DNA from: Lachnospiraceae bacterium
Lineage (GTDB): Bacteria; Bacillota; Clostridia; Lachnospirales; Lachnospiraceae
DNA length: 64,000 nucleotides
NCBI GenBank assembly: GCA_022799355.1
Contig: JAAWOG010000009.1
Span: 1 to 64,000 of the forward strand
Direction: 5' to 3'
Shown here: positions 34,370 to 43,803 of the stretch, piece by piece
Numbering within the stretch: the first letter of the stretch is position 1
How the letters are laid out: each line of letters opens with the position of its first letter
Made by a program: the position numbers and the translations under genes
The notes under the pieces: generated by a model
What the model saw: only the letters and a program-made list of their open reading frames with translations
What the model was told of the DNA's origin: nothing
The model's database searches: none

Positions 34370-35968
34370 TTATATTACGCATATATTTTCTATAATCAGA
34401 GAACCAGCCTCCAAATGAATCTCAGCCTGAAGGTTTACGGGAAGGGTGATGACCGTCTTTTGTTTATTTTCGTTCTGAAAGACAGCTTCCAGCTTAAAGT
34501 TCAGGCGGATACCATCTTTTGTCGTGAACTTTCGCTCCGGAGCGAGGTTCACTTTTTCGTAAGCCGCTTTCTGTTCCGAAGGCAGTTTTATAGAATTACC
34601 CAGGGGCTCTTCCAGCAGGTAAAGCCGAAGAGAACCGGTTTCTTCATTGTATTCTGCTTTCAGTTGGTGCAGGATCTGGCTTTCGTAATCATTTGCGGAG
34701 AGCAGAGCGGCAGTCCAGGTTTCTTCTTTTGTGGATATTACCCAGAGTTCCCCTGCCTGTTGTTCCGGTTTTGGTTTTTCTTCTCCTGCAGAGGGTACCT
34801 GTATATCATTTCCGGAAACGGTATTGGTTGTCTCTTCTTCCATCAGATTATCGCCTGAAATAGTATCTTGCGTTATACTTTCTGCTGTTTCTTCCGTCAC
34901 AGTTGTTTTGGCAGTATCCTTCGTATTCTCATCCTGCTTTGCGGTTTTTTCATCGGCTGATGTATCAGGTTTTACCGTACCGGAAGTATCCGCCGCATTT
35001 TCCGCCGTTTTTGAATTTACGGAACCGGCGGCATTTGCACTGCCCTCTGCTGACGTCTGTTTTGCGGAATCCGAAGTCGTTATCTCTTTCTCTGATGAAT
35101 CCGCTTCCGTTTTGTCCGGCTCCTTCGTAACATCTTTCGCCGCCGTATCCTCCGGCGATGCTATATCTTCTTTTGAGATCTCCTTTTTTAATACGCTTCC
35201 ATTATATAAAAGGACAACAATCTCTTCTTCTCCGTCTCCGTCAGCGTCCGTGACCGAAATATCGGGGAGTTTTTTGCTTTCGTTCATATAGATCCAGTCA
35301 AAATACTGATACGTATCTTTTACGCGAAGGGCCGTTCCGGTTATTCTTCCATCCTCATGATAACCATAGAGCGAGATATCTTTTTCGGCCACTTCCGCAA
35401 GCAGGATTGTCCTTAATTTTTCAGGTTCCTGCGCATATCGATCTTCCATCTCCGGTGCATAAAGCTCCGTAATTTCCTTAAACTTTTCCAGCGTCATATC
35501 AGATTTCCATGCATCGAGCCCCTCCGGCACTTCGGAAGGCTCCTGCGATACAGGCTGTTCTGATTCTTCGTTTTCCGAAACAATATCGTTGCCGCTGGCC
35601 GCAGGCAATGTCTCAACCGGCGTCTGCTGCGCATCCGGTACCCGTTCGGGCTGTTTGCTGTTCTGCTCATCCAGGGCAATAATGTCGGCCTTATAACTTC
35701 TGACGATCACAGCTTTTGCCACGCTCTTAACAACCGGTATCTTCACTACTGTCTCGGCAAATGCATAGGAACTGTTCACCCCTATTGTCAGGCACAGAAA
35801 CAGGATTGCAGCAACAGAACCCACCACCCTGATTATACGCGCCCGCTGCCTCACTGCTTTTTTACGCCTGTCCGCAGCGATTGTCTCCCGCACCATCAAA
35901 AGAAGTTCATCCGGTATCTCTATATCTTCATATTTCAGTTTTTCTTCCCGAAAAGCATCATATTCCAT
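34370..35968 (-). CDS. Membrane anti-sigma factor-like protein with repetitive linker
   Basis: Protein of 532 residues encoded directly after the sigma factor with an 11-base overlap. A short cytosolic N-terminus (about 1-45) precedes one membrane helix (about 46-66), as in anti-sigma factors of the DUF4179/RsgI-like kind. Outside follow a conserved stretch, a segment DADGDGEEEIVVL resembling a VCBS/FG-GAP calcium-type loop (near 235), a long S/T/D/E/K low-complexity linker (about 265-395) and a beta-rich C-terminal domain. The role as anti-sigma is inferred from topology and position; the extracellular part may sense the wall or a ligand. Confidence 0.72.
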   Translation of the reverse strand: MEYDAFREEKLKYEDIEIPDELLLMVRETIAADRRKKAVRQRARIIRVVGSVAAILFLCLTIGVNSSYAFAETVVKIPVVKSVAKAVIVRSYKADIIALDEQNSKQPERVPDAQQTPVETLPAASGNDIVSENEESEQPVSQEPSEVPEGLDAWKSDMTLEKFKEITELYAPEMEDRYAQEPEKLRTILLAEVAEKDISLYGYHEDGRITGTALRVKDTYQYFDWIYMNESKKLPDISVTDADGDGEEEIVVLLYNGSVLKKEISKEDIASPEDTAAKDVTKEPDKTEADSSEKEITTSDSAKQTSAEGSANAAGSVNSKTAENAADTSGTVKPDTSADEKTAKQDENTKDTAKTTVTEETAESITQDTISGDNLMEEETTNTVSGNDIQVPSAGEEKPKPEQQAGELWVISTKEETWTAALLSANDYESQILHQLKAEYNEETGSLRLYLLEEPLGNSIKLPSEQKAAYEKVNLAPERKFTTKDGIRLNFKLEAVFQNENKQKTVITLPVNLQAEIHLEAGSLIIENICVI

Positions 35969-36521
35969 TCCGGCTTTCCCTCTCCGCCTTCTTCAATGAT
36001 TTACCATATCTTGTCAGAAGCTCTTCATCTTCTTTTTCCAGTTCTTTTCCCAGTTTTTTACATGCGGCATACAATCTGGATTTCACAGTATTTAAGTTGG
36101 TATCCGTAATTTCGGCAATCTCTTTTAATGTTTTTTCCTCGAAAAAATGTAACTGGATCACTACCTGCATTTCTGTCGGCAGTTCAGAGATTTTAGAAAT
36201 AACCTCCAGCTTTGGTTCATAAGCCGGTTCTTCATAGCTTCCCTCCAACAGGTCATTATCCGACTCATCCCATGCTATGTATTTTTTTTCTTTCCGCAGA
36301 TACATCAGGCTTTCATTGATCACGATCCGGTAAAACCAGCTTGCCATCGCCTCTTTACTCTGCAGTTTTTCATAATTTTCCAACCCTTTACATATGGCAT
36401 TCTGCACCACATCCAATGCCGCTTCCCTGTTTTTCACATAATAATATGCGGCACGGTAGAACTGGTTCTGGTTCTCCACAATGTGTTTCACCAGCGAGTC
36501 ATACAGTGCTTTTTTAGACAT
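35958..36521 (-). CDS. ECF-type RNA polymerase sigma factor
   Basis: Sigma-70 family protein of 187 residues with region 2 (YYVKNREAALDVVQNAICKGLENYEKL, MASWFYRIVINESLMYLRK) and region 4 (LPTEMQVVIQLHFFEEKTLKEIAEIT, NLNTVKSRL). Lacks regions 1 and 3, so it is an ECF sigma factor for an envelope regulon. ATG at 36521 has an AAGGAA site seven bases upstream. It overlaps its probable anti-sigma gene and follows the GH25 lysozyme gene by 66 bp, suggesting a wall-stress theme. Confidence 0.9.
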   Translation of the reverse strand: MSKKALYDSLVKHIVENQNQFYRAAYYYVKNREAALDVVQNAICKGLENYEKLQSKEAMASWFYRIVINESLMYLRKEKKYIAWDESDNDLLEGSYEEPAYEPKLEVISKISELPTEMQVVIQLHFFEEKTLKEIAEITDTNLNTVKSRLYAACKKLGKELEKEDEELLTRYGKSLKKAERESRNGI

Positions 36522-36587
36522 AGCTGTATTCCTTCCTACTTTCAAGATGCACTTATCTTAAGTTTTGTTTAAATTATTTTAAACTTT

Positions 36588-37367
36588 TTATTGGCTTTGT
36601 ATCAAAGTTGTATCATGATCTCCGGAAACGGTATGATTTTCCAAAAAATTCATCCATTCCGCCTCTTTTCCATGAAACACATTTAAATCAATATACTCCT
36701 CTTCCCCACTGTAACCCCGGAGCCTTGCCTCACTGTCATACTGCCAGAAAGTCCATTTTCCGGGCATTCCCATATTGGGAGAAAAATAAACATTGCGGAT
36801 CCAGAGCGGATACTCATCAAAAGCTCCCCTGATATAAGTACTATAGGAACTTTCCGTGGCATAAATCAGCGGCTTTACCCCGTAGTATGCTTCCAGCACA
36901 TCCAGAAGGCTCTGCAATTCCGCTCTTGTCTCTTCCACATCCGGTTTATTATAAAAGCGATTCCCGTAAAATTCAATATCCACCACCGGAGAAAGCATGC
37001 CTTCCTCTTTCGGCACTACCGAAATAAAATGTTCCGCCTGAGCCTCTCCCCTGCTCTCAAAACTGAAAAAATGATAGGCACCTCTTTTTAAATCCGTTTT
37101 TCCTGACTGTTCCCAGTTTTCCTCAAACTTTGTATCAATATGGCCGCTGCCTTCCGTCGCTTTGATAAAGGCAAAGTCTATATTTTCATCTGCCAGTACC
37201 TTCCAGTCGATATCCCCCTGGTAGTAAGAAACATCCACGCCGCGGACCGGATAGTCTGTTTCTGTGGGATGGTTAATTTTGATTTTCTTCTGATAGATCA
37301 ATATGCCAAATAATATGGTATTGAGCAGCAATAAAACAACTGCTCCTATCCATAGCTTTTTCTTCAT
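36588..37367 (-). CDS. GH25 lysozyme, membrane-anchored
   Basis: Muramidase-type hydrolase of 259 residues. N-terminal membrane helix (about 5-25) without obvious cleavage site, then a GH25 barrel: VRGVDVSYYQGDIDW, FAFIKATEGSGHID, GAYHFFSF and the catalytic VVDIEFYG acidic pair, then WTFWQYDSEARLRGY. It should cleave peptidoglycan between MurNAc and GlcNAc outside the membrane. Its placement before the sigma/anti-sigma genes suggests shared control. Confidence 0.92.
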   Translation of the reverse strand: MKKKLWIGAVVLLLLNTILFGILIYQKKIKINHPTETDYPVRGVDVSYYQGDIDWKVLADENIDFAFIKATEGSGHIDTKFEENWEQSGKTDLKRGAYHFFSFESRGEAQAEHFISVVPKEEGMLSPVVDIEFYGNRFYNKPDVEETRAELQSLLDVLEAYYGVKPLIYATESSYSTYIRGAFDEYPLWIRNVYFSPNMGMPGKWTFWQYDSEARLRGYSGEEEYIDLNVFHGKEAEWMNFLENHTVSGDHDTTLIQSQ

Positions 37368-37533
37368 GGTTCCTCACATTCCGCTGCCGGGCAGCCCTGC
37401 AATAAAATGGAAGCTCAAAAGCATCCTTTAACATAGTATATGATAATTGCCAGAAACTCAATCCTTCAATGCCAGAAAGAAGATTATTTTCTAAAAATAT
37501 AATAATTTCATCTACTTTCTAAAAATAAAATAA

Positions 37534-37564
37534 AACGGCATGAAAGAAATTCTTCCATGCCGCA
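37534..37564 (-). terminator. Terminator of the antiporter gene
   Basis: On the minus strand a 12-pair stem (one G-T pair) with a three-base loop is followed by TTTTATTTTATTTTT, 18 bp past the antiporter stop. Confidence 0.9.
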
Positions 37565-37581
37565 TCTTATATACAAATATT

Positions 37582-38886
37582 TTAGCCTTCCGGCGCAAAC
37601 CTGGATCTGTCCTGTCCCTCCGGTCTCGGCTTGATCTCTCCCGCCTTTGTCAGCGCGATCTTTGTCAGTGTCGGACCAAGAAGCTCGTAAATCAGTACCG
37701 CAAATAATACAATATTTCTGATAATCGCCCCCTCTTCTCCCAGTTCCTGAGCAACTGTTACGGACATGCCAAGCGCCACGCCCGCCTGAGGCAGAAGTGT
37801 AACACCCAGATATTTGCAGATCTGCGGATCACATTTTGTTGCCTTCGCACTGACGGAAGCCCCCAGATATTTACCGGCGGAACGCGCAATAATATAAACC
37901 ACGCCTATCGCCACCACCGTCAAATTGGTAAATACGCTCAGATCCAGCTCCGCTCCGCTGAGTACAAAAAATACAACAAACAGCGGCGCCGTCCAGTTAT
38001 CTACACGCCCCATAATATCCGCGGAAAAATCACAGATATTACAAAAGACCGTACCCAGCATCATACATACGAGCAGGCTCGAAAAACCCAGTTCGATCTC
38101 CGTTCCCGGTATTTCCATTCTTACCATGGAAAGTGCGACCGTCAGAAGAACAAAGGTGATGGAAATACCCATACGCCTTGTATTGGAATGGAACCATTTT
38201 TCCAGCAGCGCAAAGATAATCCCCATTACAAATCCCAGAAGCAATGAACCGATCACCTCCAGCATGGGATTGACAAGCACCGTGATTACGCTGATTGCCG
38301 CGCCGGAATAAATGGCCTTCGCAACGCCGAAAGATACCGCAAAAACAACCAGCCCGACGGCATCGTCCAAAGCTACGATCGGAAGAAGAATACTTGTGAG
38401 CGGCCCCTTCGCCTTATACTGATTGACAACCATCAATGTTGCCGCCGGAGCCGTTGCCGTCGCGATAGCCCCCAGACAGATACAGGTGGGAATCCCGATA
38501 CTGCTGCCAAGGTCAAATATGTAATACATCGCGATCAGACTCACATCCACCAGCACCGTTGCCGCCAATGCCTGTACGATAGCTACTATCGTTGCCTGTC
38601 TTCCGGTCTTTTTCAGTTCCGCCAGCCTGAACTCGTTTCCGATGGAAAAAGCAATAAATCCAAGTGCCACATCCGAAAGGATGCCGAAGCTTTCCACATC
38701 CTCAAAAGTGCGGAATCCGATCCCCAGCCTTCCTATCAGGCTCGGGCCGATCAAAAGCCCTGCTATCAAATAAGCCGTTACCGCAGGAATGCCGAAGTTT
38801 CTGAGCGCACGCGTCAGCATCAGTCCCAGGAACATCGCAAAACCCAGCATCAATAATAATGTCGCCGTTTCCGAAATCTGTATCAT
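37582..38886 (-). CDS. Monovalent cation:proton antiporter (CPA2 family)
   Basis: Membrane protein of 434 residues with 12-13 hydrophobic helices. CPA2 features: LIAGLLIGPSLIGRLG, FGILSDVALGFIAFSIGNEF, and the ion-binding region IVALDDAVGLVVFA with an Asp-Asp pair, the mark of electrogenic Na+(K+)/H+ exchangers. No C-terminal RCK/TrkA domain is attached. Single-gene unit with its own promoter and terminator. Probably handles Na+ or K+ and pH. Confidence 0.9.
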   Translation of the reverse strand: MIQISETATLLLMLGFAMFLGLMLTRALRNFGIPAVTAYLIAGLLIGPSLIGRLGIGFRTFEDVESFGILSDVALGFIAFSIGNEFRLAELKKTGRQATIVAIVQALAATVLVDVSLIAMYYIFDLGSSIGIPTCICLGAIATATAPAATLMVVNQYKAKGPLTSILLPIVALDDAVGLVVFAVSFGVAKAIYSGAAISVITVLVNPMLEVIGSLLLGFVMGIIFALLEKWFHSNTRRMGISITFVLLTVALSMVRMEIPGTEIELGFSSLLVCMMLGTVFCNICDFSADIMGRVDNWTAPLFVVFFVLSGAELDLSVFTNLTVVAIGVVYIIARSAGKYLGASVSAKATKCDPQICKYLGVTLLPQAGVALGMSVTVAQELGEEGAIIRNIVLFAVLIYELLGPTLTKIALTKAGEIKPRPEGQDRSRFAPEG

Positions 38887-38946
38887 TTTTTGCCTCCACT
38901 GGTCATTTTATTTCTATCGTTTTATTTTGCTTTTTTGACCTTTTTT

Positions 38947-38975
38947 ATCATACTCTTCTCTTATTTAAGTGTCAA
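38947..38975 (-). promoter_or_regulatory. Promoter of the antiporter gene
   Basis: Minus-strand TTGACA (38970-38975), 17-base spacer, TATGAT (38947-38952); a strong vegetative match about 60 bp before the start. Confidence 0.8.
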
Positions 38976-38996
38976 TATTTTTGTAGAGGCAAATCT

Positions 38997-39527
38997 TCAT
39001 TCTTTATCCTCATCCCACAAAACGGTTTTCCCTTCCCGCAGGGACTCTCCCACGCGGATGATCCTCTGGTTTGACGAACCCCTGAAACGGATACCCATAT
39101 GTTTTAATTCCTGCACAAACTCCCCGTCCACAAGAACATCAAGGCAGGAGAGAAGTTCTTTTGTCTCTTTCCATTCCGTGCACATTCTCCCCAGCACATC
39201 GGTCTCAAAAGTATAGCCGGTATAACACCAGATATCCTTTTCGGGCAGTTCTCTCTTTACCCGCCGTATAAACGGCAGAAGTCCCTGCTGATTACTATGC
39301 TCCAGAGGTTCGCCTCCAAGCAGTGTCAGCCCTTTTATATAAGCGGGGCGCAGGGCATTCAGCAAACTGTTTTCCGTCTCTTCCGTAAACGGCTTTCCGT
39401 AATGAAAATCCCACGTCTCCTCATTAAAACAGTTCTGACATCTGTGGGTGCAGCCGCTGACGAACAAAGTTACCCTGACTCCCGGGCCATTGGCAATATC
39501 ACAGGTTTTGATTTCCGCATAATGCAT
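38997..39527 (-). CDS. nrdG: Anaerobic ribonucleotide reductase activating protein
   Basis: Radical-SAM enzyme of 176 residues that forms the glycyl radical on NrdD. The 4Fe-4S motif CTHRCQNC is present near residue 26-33, followed by LLGGEPLEH, the usual second SAM segment. It follows nrdD by 59 bp on the same strand, the standard operon. Confidence 0.95.
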   Translation of the reverse strand: MHYAEIKTCDIANGPGVRVTLFVSGCTHRCQNCFNEETWDFHYGKPFTEETENSLLNALRPAYIKGLTLLGGEPLEHSNQQGLLPFIRRVKRELPEKDIWCYTGYTFETDVLGRMCTEWKETKELLSCLDVLVDGEFVQELKHMGIRFRGSSNQRIIRVGESLREGKTVLWDEDKE

Positions 39528-39586
39528 GACTGTTCCCTCCTTTTTAAAAACGCGGAAAACAAACCTGTTTTCCGCGCCATTTTCTC

Positions 39587-41788
39587 TTAAAGATGCAGTA
39601 CTCTTTCCTTGATTTCCTGCGTTCTTCCCTGATTCCAGTACTGGGTTCCGATATAACCGCAGGTCCTTCTTGCCACGTTCATTTTATCCTGATCCCTGTT
39701 TCCGCAGTTGGGGCATTCCCAGATCAGTTTGCCGTGCTTATCCGTGATAATCTGAATCTCTCCGGTATAGCCGCATTTCTGACAATAATCACATTTTGTG
39801 TTCAGTTCTGCATACATGATATTTTCATAAATATACTGCATCACGGTCATCACCGCTTCCAGATTATCCTGCATGTTGGGCACTTCCACATAACTGATCG
39901 CGCCGCCCGGGGAGAGCGCCTGAAACTGCGCCTCAAATTTCAGTTTTTCAAAAGCGTTAATCTTTTCCGTCACATGAACATGGTAGCTGTTCGTGATATA
40001 GTTTTTATCCGTCACGCCGGTAATGACGCCAAACCGCTTCTGCAGTGCCTTCGCAAATTTATAGGTAGTGGATTCCAGCGGCGTTCCATATAAACTGAAA
40101 TCAATATTGGATTCCTCTTTCCACTTTTTACATGCCGCATTCAGCCGCTCCATCACCTCAAGGGCAAAAGGCGTCGCCGTCGGATCCGTGTGGGAACGTC
40201 CCGTCATATAGCGCGTACATTCGCACAGTCCGGCATAACCCAGGGAAATCGTGGAATAACCGTTATATAACAGTTTATCGATCGTCTCTCCCTTCTTCAG
40301 CCTTGCCAGCGCCCCGTTCTGCCAGAGAATCGGCGCCACATCGGAGGGTGTCCCCTTGAGCCTTTCATGCCGGCACATCAGAGCCTTGTGGCAGAGCGCC
40401 AGTCTCTCCTCCATGATATTCCAGAACTTTTCCTTATCGCCGCCCGATGTGCAGGCCGCATCTACCAGGTTCAGCGTAACAACGCCCTGATTGAACCTTC
40501 CGTAATATTTATGCCTGTTCGGATCATAATTTCCCGCGTTTGCCAGATTTCCGACATTCTCATCCGTAAACCTGTCCGGCGTCAGAAAGCTTCTGCAGCC
40601 CATGCAGACATACACGTCGCCCTTTAACTCCAGCATTACCTTTTCGGAAATATAATCGGGCACCATCCTCTTTGCCGTACATTTTGCGGCAAGTTTGGTC
40701 AGATACCAGTATTTACTGTTCTCATGGATATTATCCTCTTCCAGCACATAGATCAGTTTCGGGAACGCCGGCGTGATAAACACACCCTTTTCATTCTTCA
40801 CACCCTTGATCCGCTGGTTCAGCATCTCCTCAATAATCGCCGCGAGGTCATCCCTTGTCTGTCCCTCCGGCACTTCGTCCAGATACATAAAGACCGTGAT
40901 AAACGGCGCCTGTCCGTTAGTGGTCATCAGTGTGATCACCTGATACTGGATCATCTGCACGCCCCGGTTGATCTCCTCCTTCACGCGCATTTCCGCAATC
41001 TGGTTGATCTTCTCCTCATCCATCGGAAGATCCGCACGGTCAAATTCCAGCCTTACCTGCTTTCTGAGCTTTTCACGGCTCACCTGCACAAAAGGCGCAA
41101 GGTGGGATAACGAGATGCTCTGCCCGCCGTACTGAGAACTGGCAATCTGCGCGATCGCCTGTGTCGCTATATTACATGCCGTGGAAAAACTCTTTGGCTT
41201 GTCGATCATTGTCTCGCTGATCACCGTGCTGTTCTGCAACATATCCTCTAAATTGACAAGACAGCAGTTGTGCATATGCTGCGCAAAATAATCCGCATCA
41301 TGAAAATGGATTATGCCCTTCTCATGGGCTTCCACAATATCAGCCGGCAGTAAAAACCGCTTTGTGATATCTTTGCTGACTTCTCCCGCCATATAATCCC
41401 GCTGTACGCTGTTCACGGTGGGATTCTTATTGGAGTTTTCCTGTTTTACCTCCTCGTTGCTGCACTCTAAAAGGCTTAAGATCTGCTCGTCAGTGGAATT
41501 TGCCTTCCTGACAAGCGCCCTTCTGTAACGGTAGGTGATATAACTTCTGGCCACGGTAAACGCACGCTGGTTCATGATCTCGTTCTCCACCATATCCTGG
41601 ATCTCTTCCACCGAAAGAGAACGGTTCATCTTCTCACACCGGCGGATCATGTTGTCCGCGATGACATCGATCTGCCGATCCGTCATTTTATCGGCATCCA
41701 CCACGCTGTTGTTTGCTTTTCTTACCGCTGCAATGATCTTGGAAATATCATAGGCTACTTCCTGGCCGCTTCTTTTAATAATTTTCAT
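39587..41788 (-). CDS. nrdD: Anaerobic (class III) ribonucleoside-triphosphate reductase
   Basis: Makes deoxyribonucleotides under anaerobic conditions. Protein of 733 residues: N-terminal ATP-cone regulatory domain (about 1-95, starting KIIKRSGQEVAYD), catalytic barrel, a four-Cys zinc site (CDYCQKC and CPNC near 665-695) and the glycyl radical motif RTCGYIG near 710. All key residues are visible and length is normal. The promoter carries a possible NrdR box. Strongly supports an anaerobic lifestyle. Confidence 0.97.
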   Translation of the reverse strand: MKIIKRSGQEVAYDISKIIAAVRKANNSVVDADKMTDRQIDVIADNMIRRCEKMNRSLSVEEIQDMVENEIMNQRAFTVARSYITYRYRRALVRKANSTDEQILSLLECSNEEVKQENSNKNPTVNSVQRDYMAGEVSKDITKRFLLPADIVEAHEKGIIHFHDADYFAQHMHNCCLVNLEDMLQNSTVISETMIDKPKSFSTACNIATQAIAQIASSQYGGQSISLSHLAPFVQVSREKLRKQVRLEFDRADLPMDEEKINQIAEMRVKEEINRGVQMIQYQVITLMTTNGQAPFITVFMYLDEVPEGQTRDDLAAIIEEMLNQRIKGVKNEKGVFITPAFPKLIYVLEEDNIHENSKYWYLTKLAAKCTAKRMVPDYISEKVMLELKGDVYVCMGCRSFLTPDRFTDENVGNLANAGNYDPNRHKYYGRFNQGVVTLNLVDAACTSGGDKEKFWNIMEERLALCHKALMCRHERLKGTPSDVAPILWQNGALARLKKGETIDKLLYNGYSTISLGYAGLCECTRYMTGRSHTDPTATPFALEVMERLNAACKKWKEESNIDFSLYGTPLESTTYKFAKALQKRFGVITGVTDKNYITNSYHVHVTEKINAFEKLKFEAQFQALSPGGAISYVEVPNMQDNLEAVMTVMQYIYENIMYAELNTKCDYCQKCGYTGEIQIITDKHGKLIWECPNCGNRDQDKMNVARRTCGYIGTQYWNQGRTQEIKERVLHL

Positions 41789-41898
41789 ACTCTGCTTTTA
41801 TCCTTTTTCCGCCCGTTTTTTCTGAAAACTCTGCGCCGGGCTTCCCCGCAGTGTTCACCTGTTAAGAAACGCCCCAATCCTTATTTTGAGGCGTCTAC

Positions 41899-41931
41899 CA
41901 TATATTGTATCACTGTTTTACACCTTGTCAA
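41899..41931 (-). promoter_or_regulatory. nrdD promoter with NrdR-like box
   Basis: Minus-strand TTGACA (41926-41931), 16-base spacer, TACAAT (41904-41909). The sequence ACAATATATGG over the -10 resembles the NrdR box core (CWATATWTNG). NrdR normally binds two boxes; I see only one, so promoter confidence is higher than operator confidence. Confidence 0.6.
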
Positions 41932-41992
41932 GATTTTGTAGCCCAGAATACTTCCTTAAAATCAGATAATAAATTTAGGACATTTGCACAAA

Positions 41993-42042
41993 GTCATGAT
42001 AAAAGCAGGTATCCCAGGTCCGGGTACCTGCTTTTTTCATGA
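41993..42042. terminator. Terminator after the third sugar operon
   Basis: A long hairpin: GTCATGA and AAAGCAGGTA on one side pair with TACCTGCTTT and TCATGAC on the other. T-runs lie inside the stem ends on both strands. It lies 66 bp past the kinase stop. Confidence 0.75.
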
Positions 42043-42107
42043 CGGACAATAAAAAGTTCTCAAAACGTGCTTTCTGTTATTTATTGCCGTCCGCTATTTT
42101 CCGCAGA

Positions 42108-43703
42108 TTATTTTATATGTTCCACTGCCGCCCGCTCAACCGCCAGTCCCTCGTTGTAGCGTTCCATAAATTTCTCAAAACCTGCCACATCCGCAGCATC
42201 CGGCTCCAACACGTACGCTTCTGACTCTCCGAACACTTTCTTCTCCAGATAAGCGCCCAGGTCCTCACCCTCTTCTTTCCGGACCATATAGGATGCAAGA
42301 AGAGCCATTCCCCATGCACCGCCCTCACCGGCCGTTTCCATAACGGATACCGGCGTATTTGTCGCTGCCGCAAGATAACTCTGTGCCACGCCTTTTGTCT
42401 TAAACAGCCCGCCGTGTCCCTGCAGTTTATCAAGAGTTACCCCTTCCTGTTTTGCCAGAATGTCAAAGCCGACCTTCAATGCGCCCATTGTCGTATAGAG
42501 GTTTGCACGCATAAAGTTTGCCAGATGAAATCTGCTGTCGGGCTTTCTCACCAGCAGAGGCCTTCCCTCGTCAAAACCGGTAATATGCTCTCCCGAATAA
42601 TAATTGTAAGCCAGCACGTCTCCGCAGTCCTTATCTCCTTCTAAGGATTTGTTGAACAGTACGCCGAACAGTTTCCCCATATCAACTTCCATACCGTAAC
42701 TCTCGGCAAACTCCTTAAAGATGCCTACCCATGCGTTCAGGTCGGAGGAACAGTTATTGCAGTGCACCATAGCCACCGCATCGCCGCCCGGTGTTGTCAC
42801 GATATCAAGTTCTTCATAAGGTTTGGAAAGATCGTTCTCCAAAACTGCCATACCGAAAATAGAAGTTCCCGCGGATACATTGCCGGTACGCCTTGCCACG
42901 CTGTTCGTTGCCGCCATGCCTGTACCAGCATCGCCCTCCGGCGGACACATCGGTATTCCAGCCTGCAGCGCGCCGGTGGGATCAAGCAGCTTTGCGCCTT
43001 CTTCGGTCAGCGCACCCGCATTTTCGCCTGCCACCAGAACTTCCGGCAGAATATCCCCAAGTTTCCAGCCCAGTTCCTTCGGCTCCGTCAGCGCATCAAA
43101 CTGTGCGATCATATTTTGATTAAACTGCTTCGTCGCGATGTCGATAGGGAACATACCGGAAGCCTCGCCCACGCCGAGTACCTTCCTGCCGCTTAACTTC
43201 CAGTGGATATAGCCGGCAAGCGTTGTAAAAAAGACCACATCCGACACATGCTCTTCTTTGTTTAAGATCGCCTGATATAAATGGGCGATACTCCACCTCT
43301 GGGGAATATGGAAGCCGAACAGCTCACTCAGTTCCTCGCTTGCCTGCCCGGTAATCGTATTTCTCCACGTCCTGAACGGCACCAGCAGGTTATCTTCTTT
43401 GTCAAACGCCATATAACCGTGCATCATACCGGAAAACCCGATTGCCGCATAGCGATTGACCGATACGCCGTATTGTTTTTTTACATCCTCCACAAGGCTC
43501 TTATAACAGTCCTGTACACCCGCCCAAACCGCATCCAGCGAGTAGGTCCAGATACCGTCCACAAGCTGATTTTCCCAGTCGTGGCCGCCCGATGCAACGG
43601 GCTGGTTTTTCTCATCCACCAGCACCGCTTTGATCCTGGTGGAACCGAACTCTATGCCCAGTACCGCCTTCCCGCTTTCGATCAGTTTTTTTACATTGCC
43701 CAT
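42108..43703 (-). CDS. FGGY carbohydrate kinase (xylulokinase/ribulokinase-like)
   Basis: Sugar kinase of 531 residues. Domain I begins [30 protein letters not shown] and FRTWRNT form the sugar site; domain II has [20 protein letters not shown] and GTSIFGM. Features are of the xylulokinase side of the family rather than AraB, but no isomerase gene is adjacent, so the substrate is uncertain. ATG at 43703 with GGAGGG eight bases upstream is chosen over an extension of 26 codons. Last gene of the operon with the importer at 45383-49118. Confidence 0.87.
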   Translation of the reverse strand: MGNVKKLIESGKAVLGIEFGSTRIKAVLVDEKNQPVASGGHDWENQLVDGIWTYSLDAVWAGVQDCYKSLVEDVKKQYGVSVNRYAAIGFSGMMHGYMAFDKEDNLLVPFRTWRNTITGQASEELSELFGFHIPQRWSIAHLYQAILNKEEHVSDVVFFTTLAGYIHWKLSGRKVLGVGEASGMFPIDIATKQFNQNMIAQFDALTEPKELGWKLGDILPEVLVAGENAGALTEEGAKLLDPTGALQAGIPMCPPEGDAGTGMAATNSVARRTGNVSAGTSIFGMAVLENDLSKPYEELDIVTTPGGDAVAMVHCNNCSSDLNAWVGIFKEFAESYGMEVDMGKLFGVLFNKSLEGDKDCGDVLAYNYYSGEHITGFDEGRPLLVRKPDSRFHLANFMRANLYTTMGALKVGFDILAKQEGVTLDKLQGHGGLFKTKGVAQSYLAAATNTPVSVMETAGEGGAWGMALLASYMVRKEEGEDLGAYLEKKVFGESEAYVLEPDAADVAGFEKFMERYNEGLAVERAAVEHIK

Positions 43704-43803
43704 AAGATATTCCCTCCATTCTCCATTCACAGTTTTTCCTGATGCATCCGCATTCAAACCGCTGAAATTCAGCCCGGTCAAAAACTGTTTTTATCTTCTT
43801 CTA

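Larger units (their letters stand above)
41789..42107. other. Intergenic region between the FGGY kinase and nrdD
   Basis: This 319-bp region holds the nrdD leader (about 110 bases), its promoter with an NrdR-like site, and the terminator that ends the upstream sugar operon (41993-42042). No gene is apparent. Confidence 0.6.
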
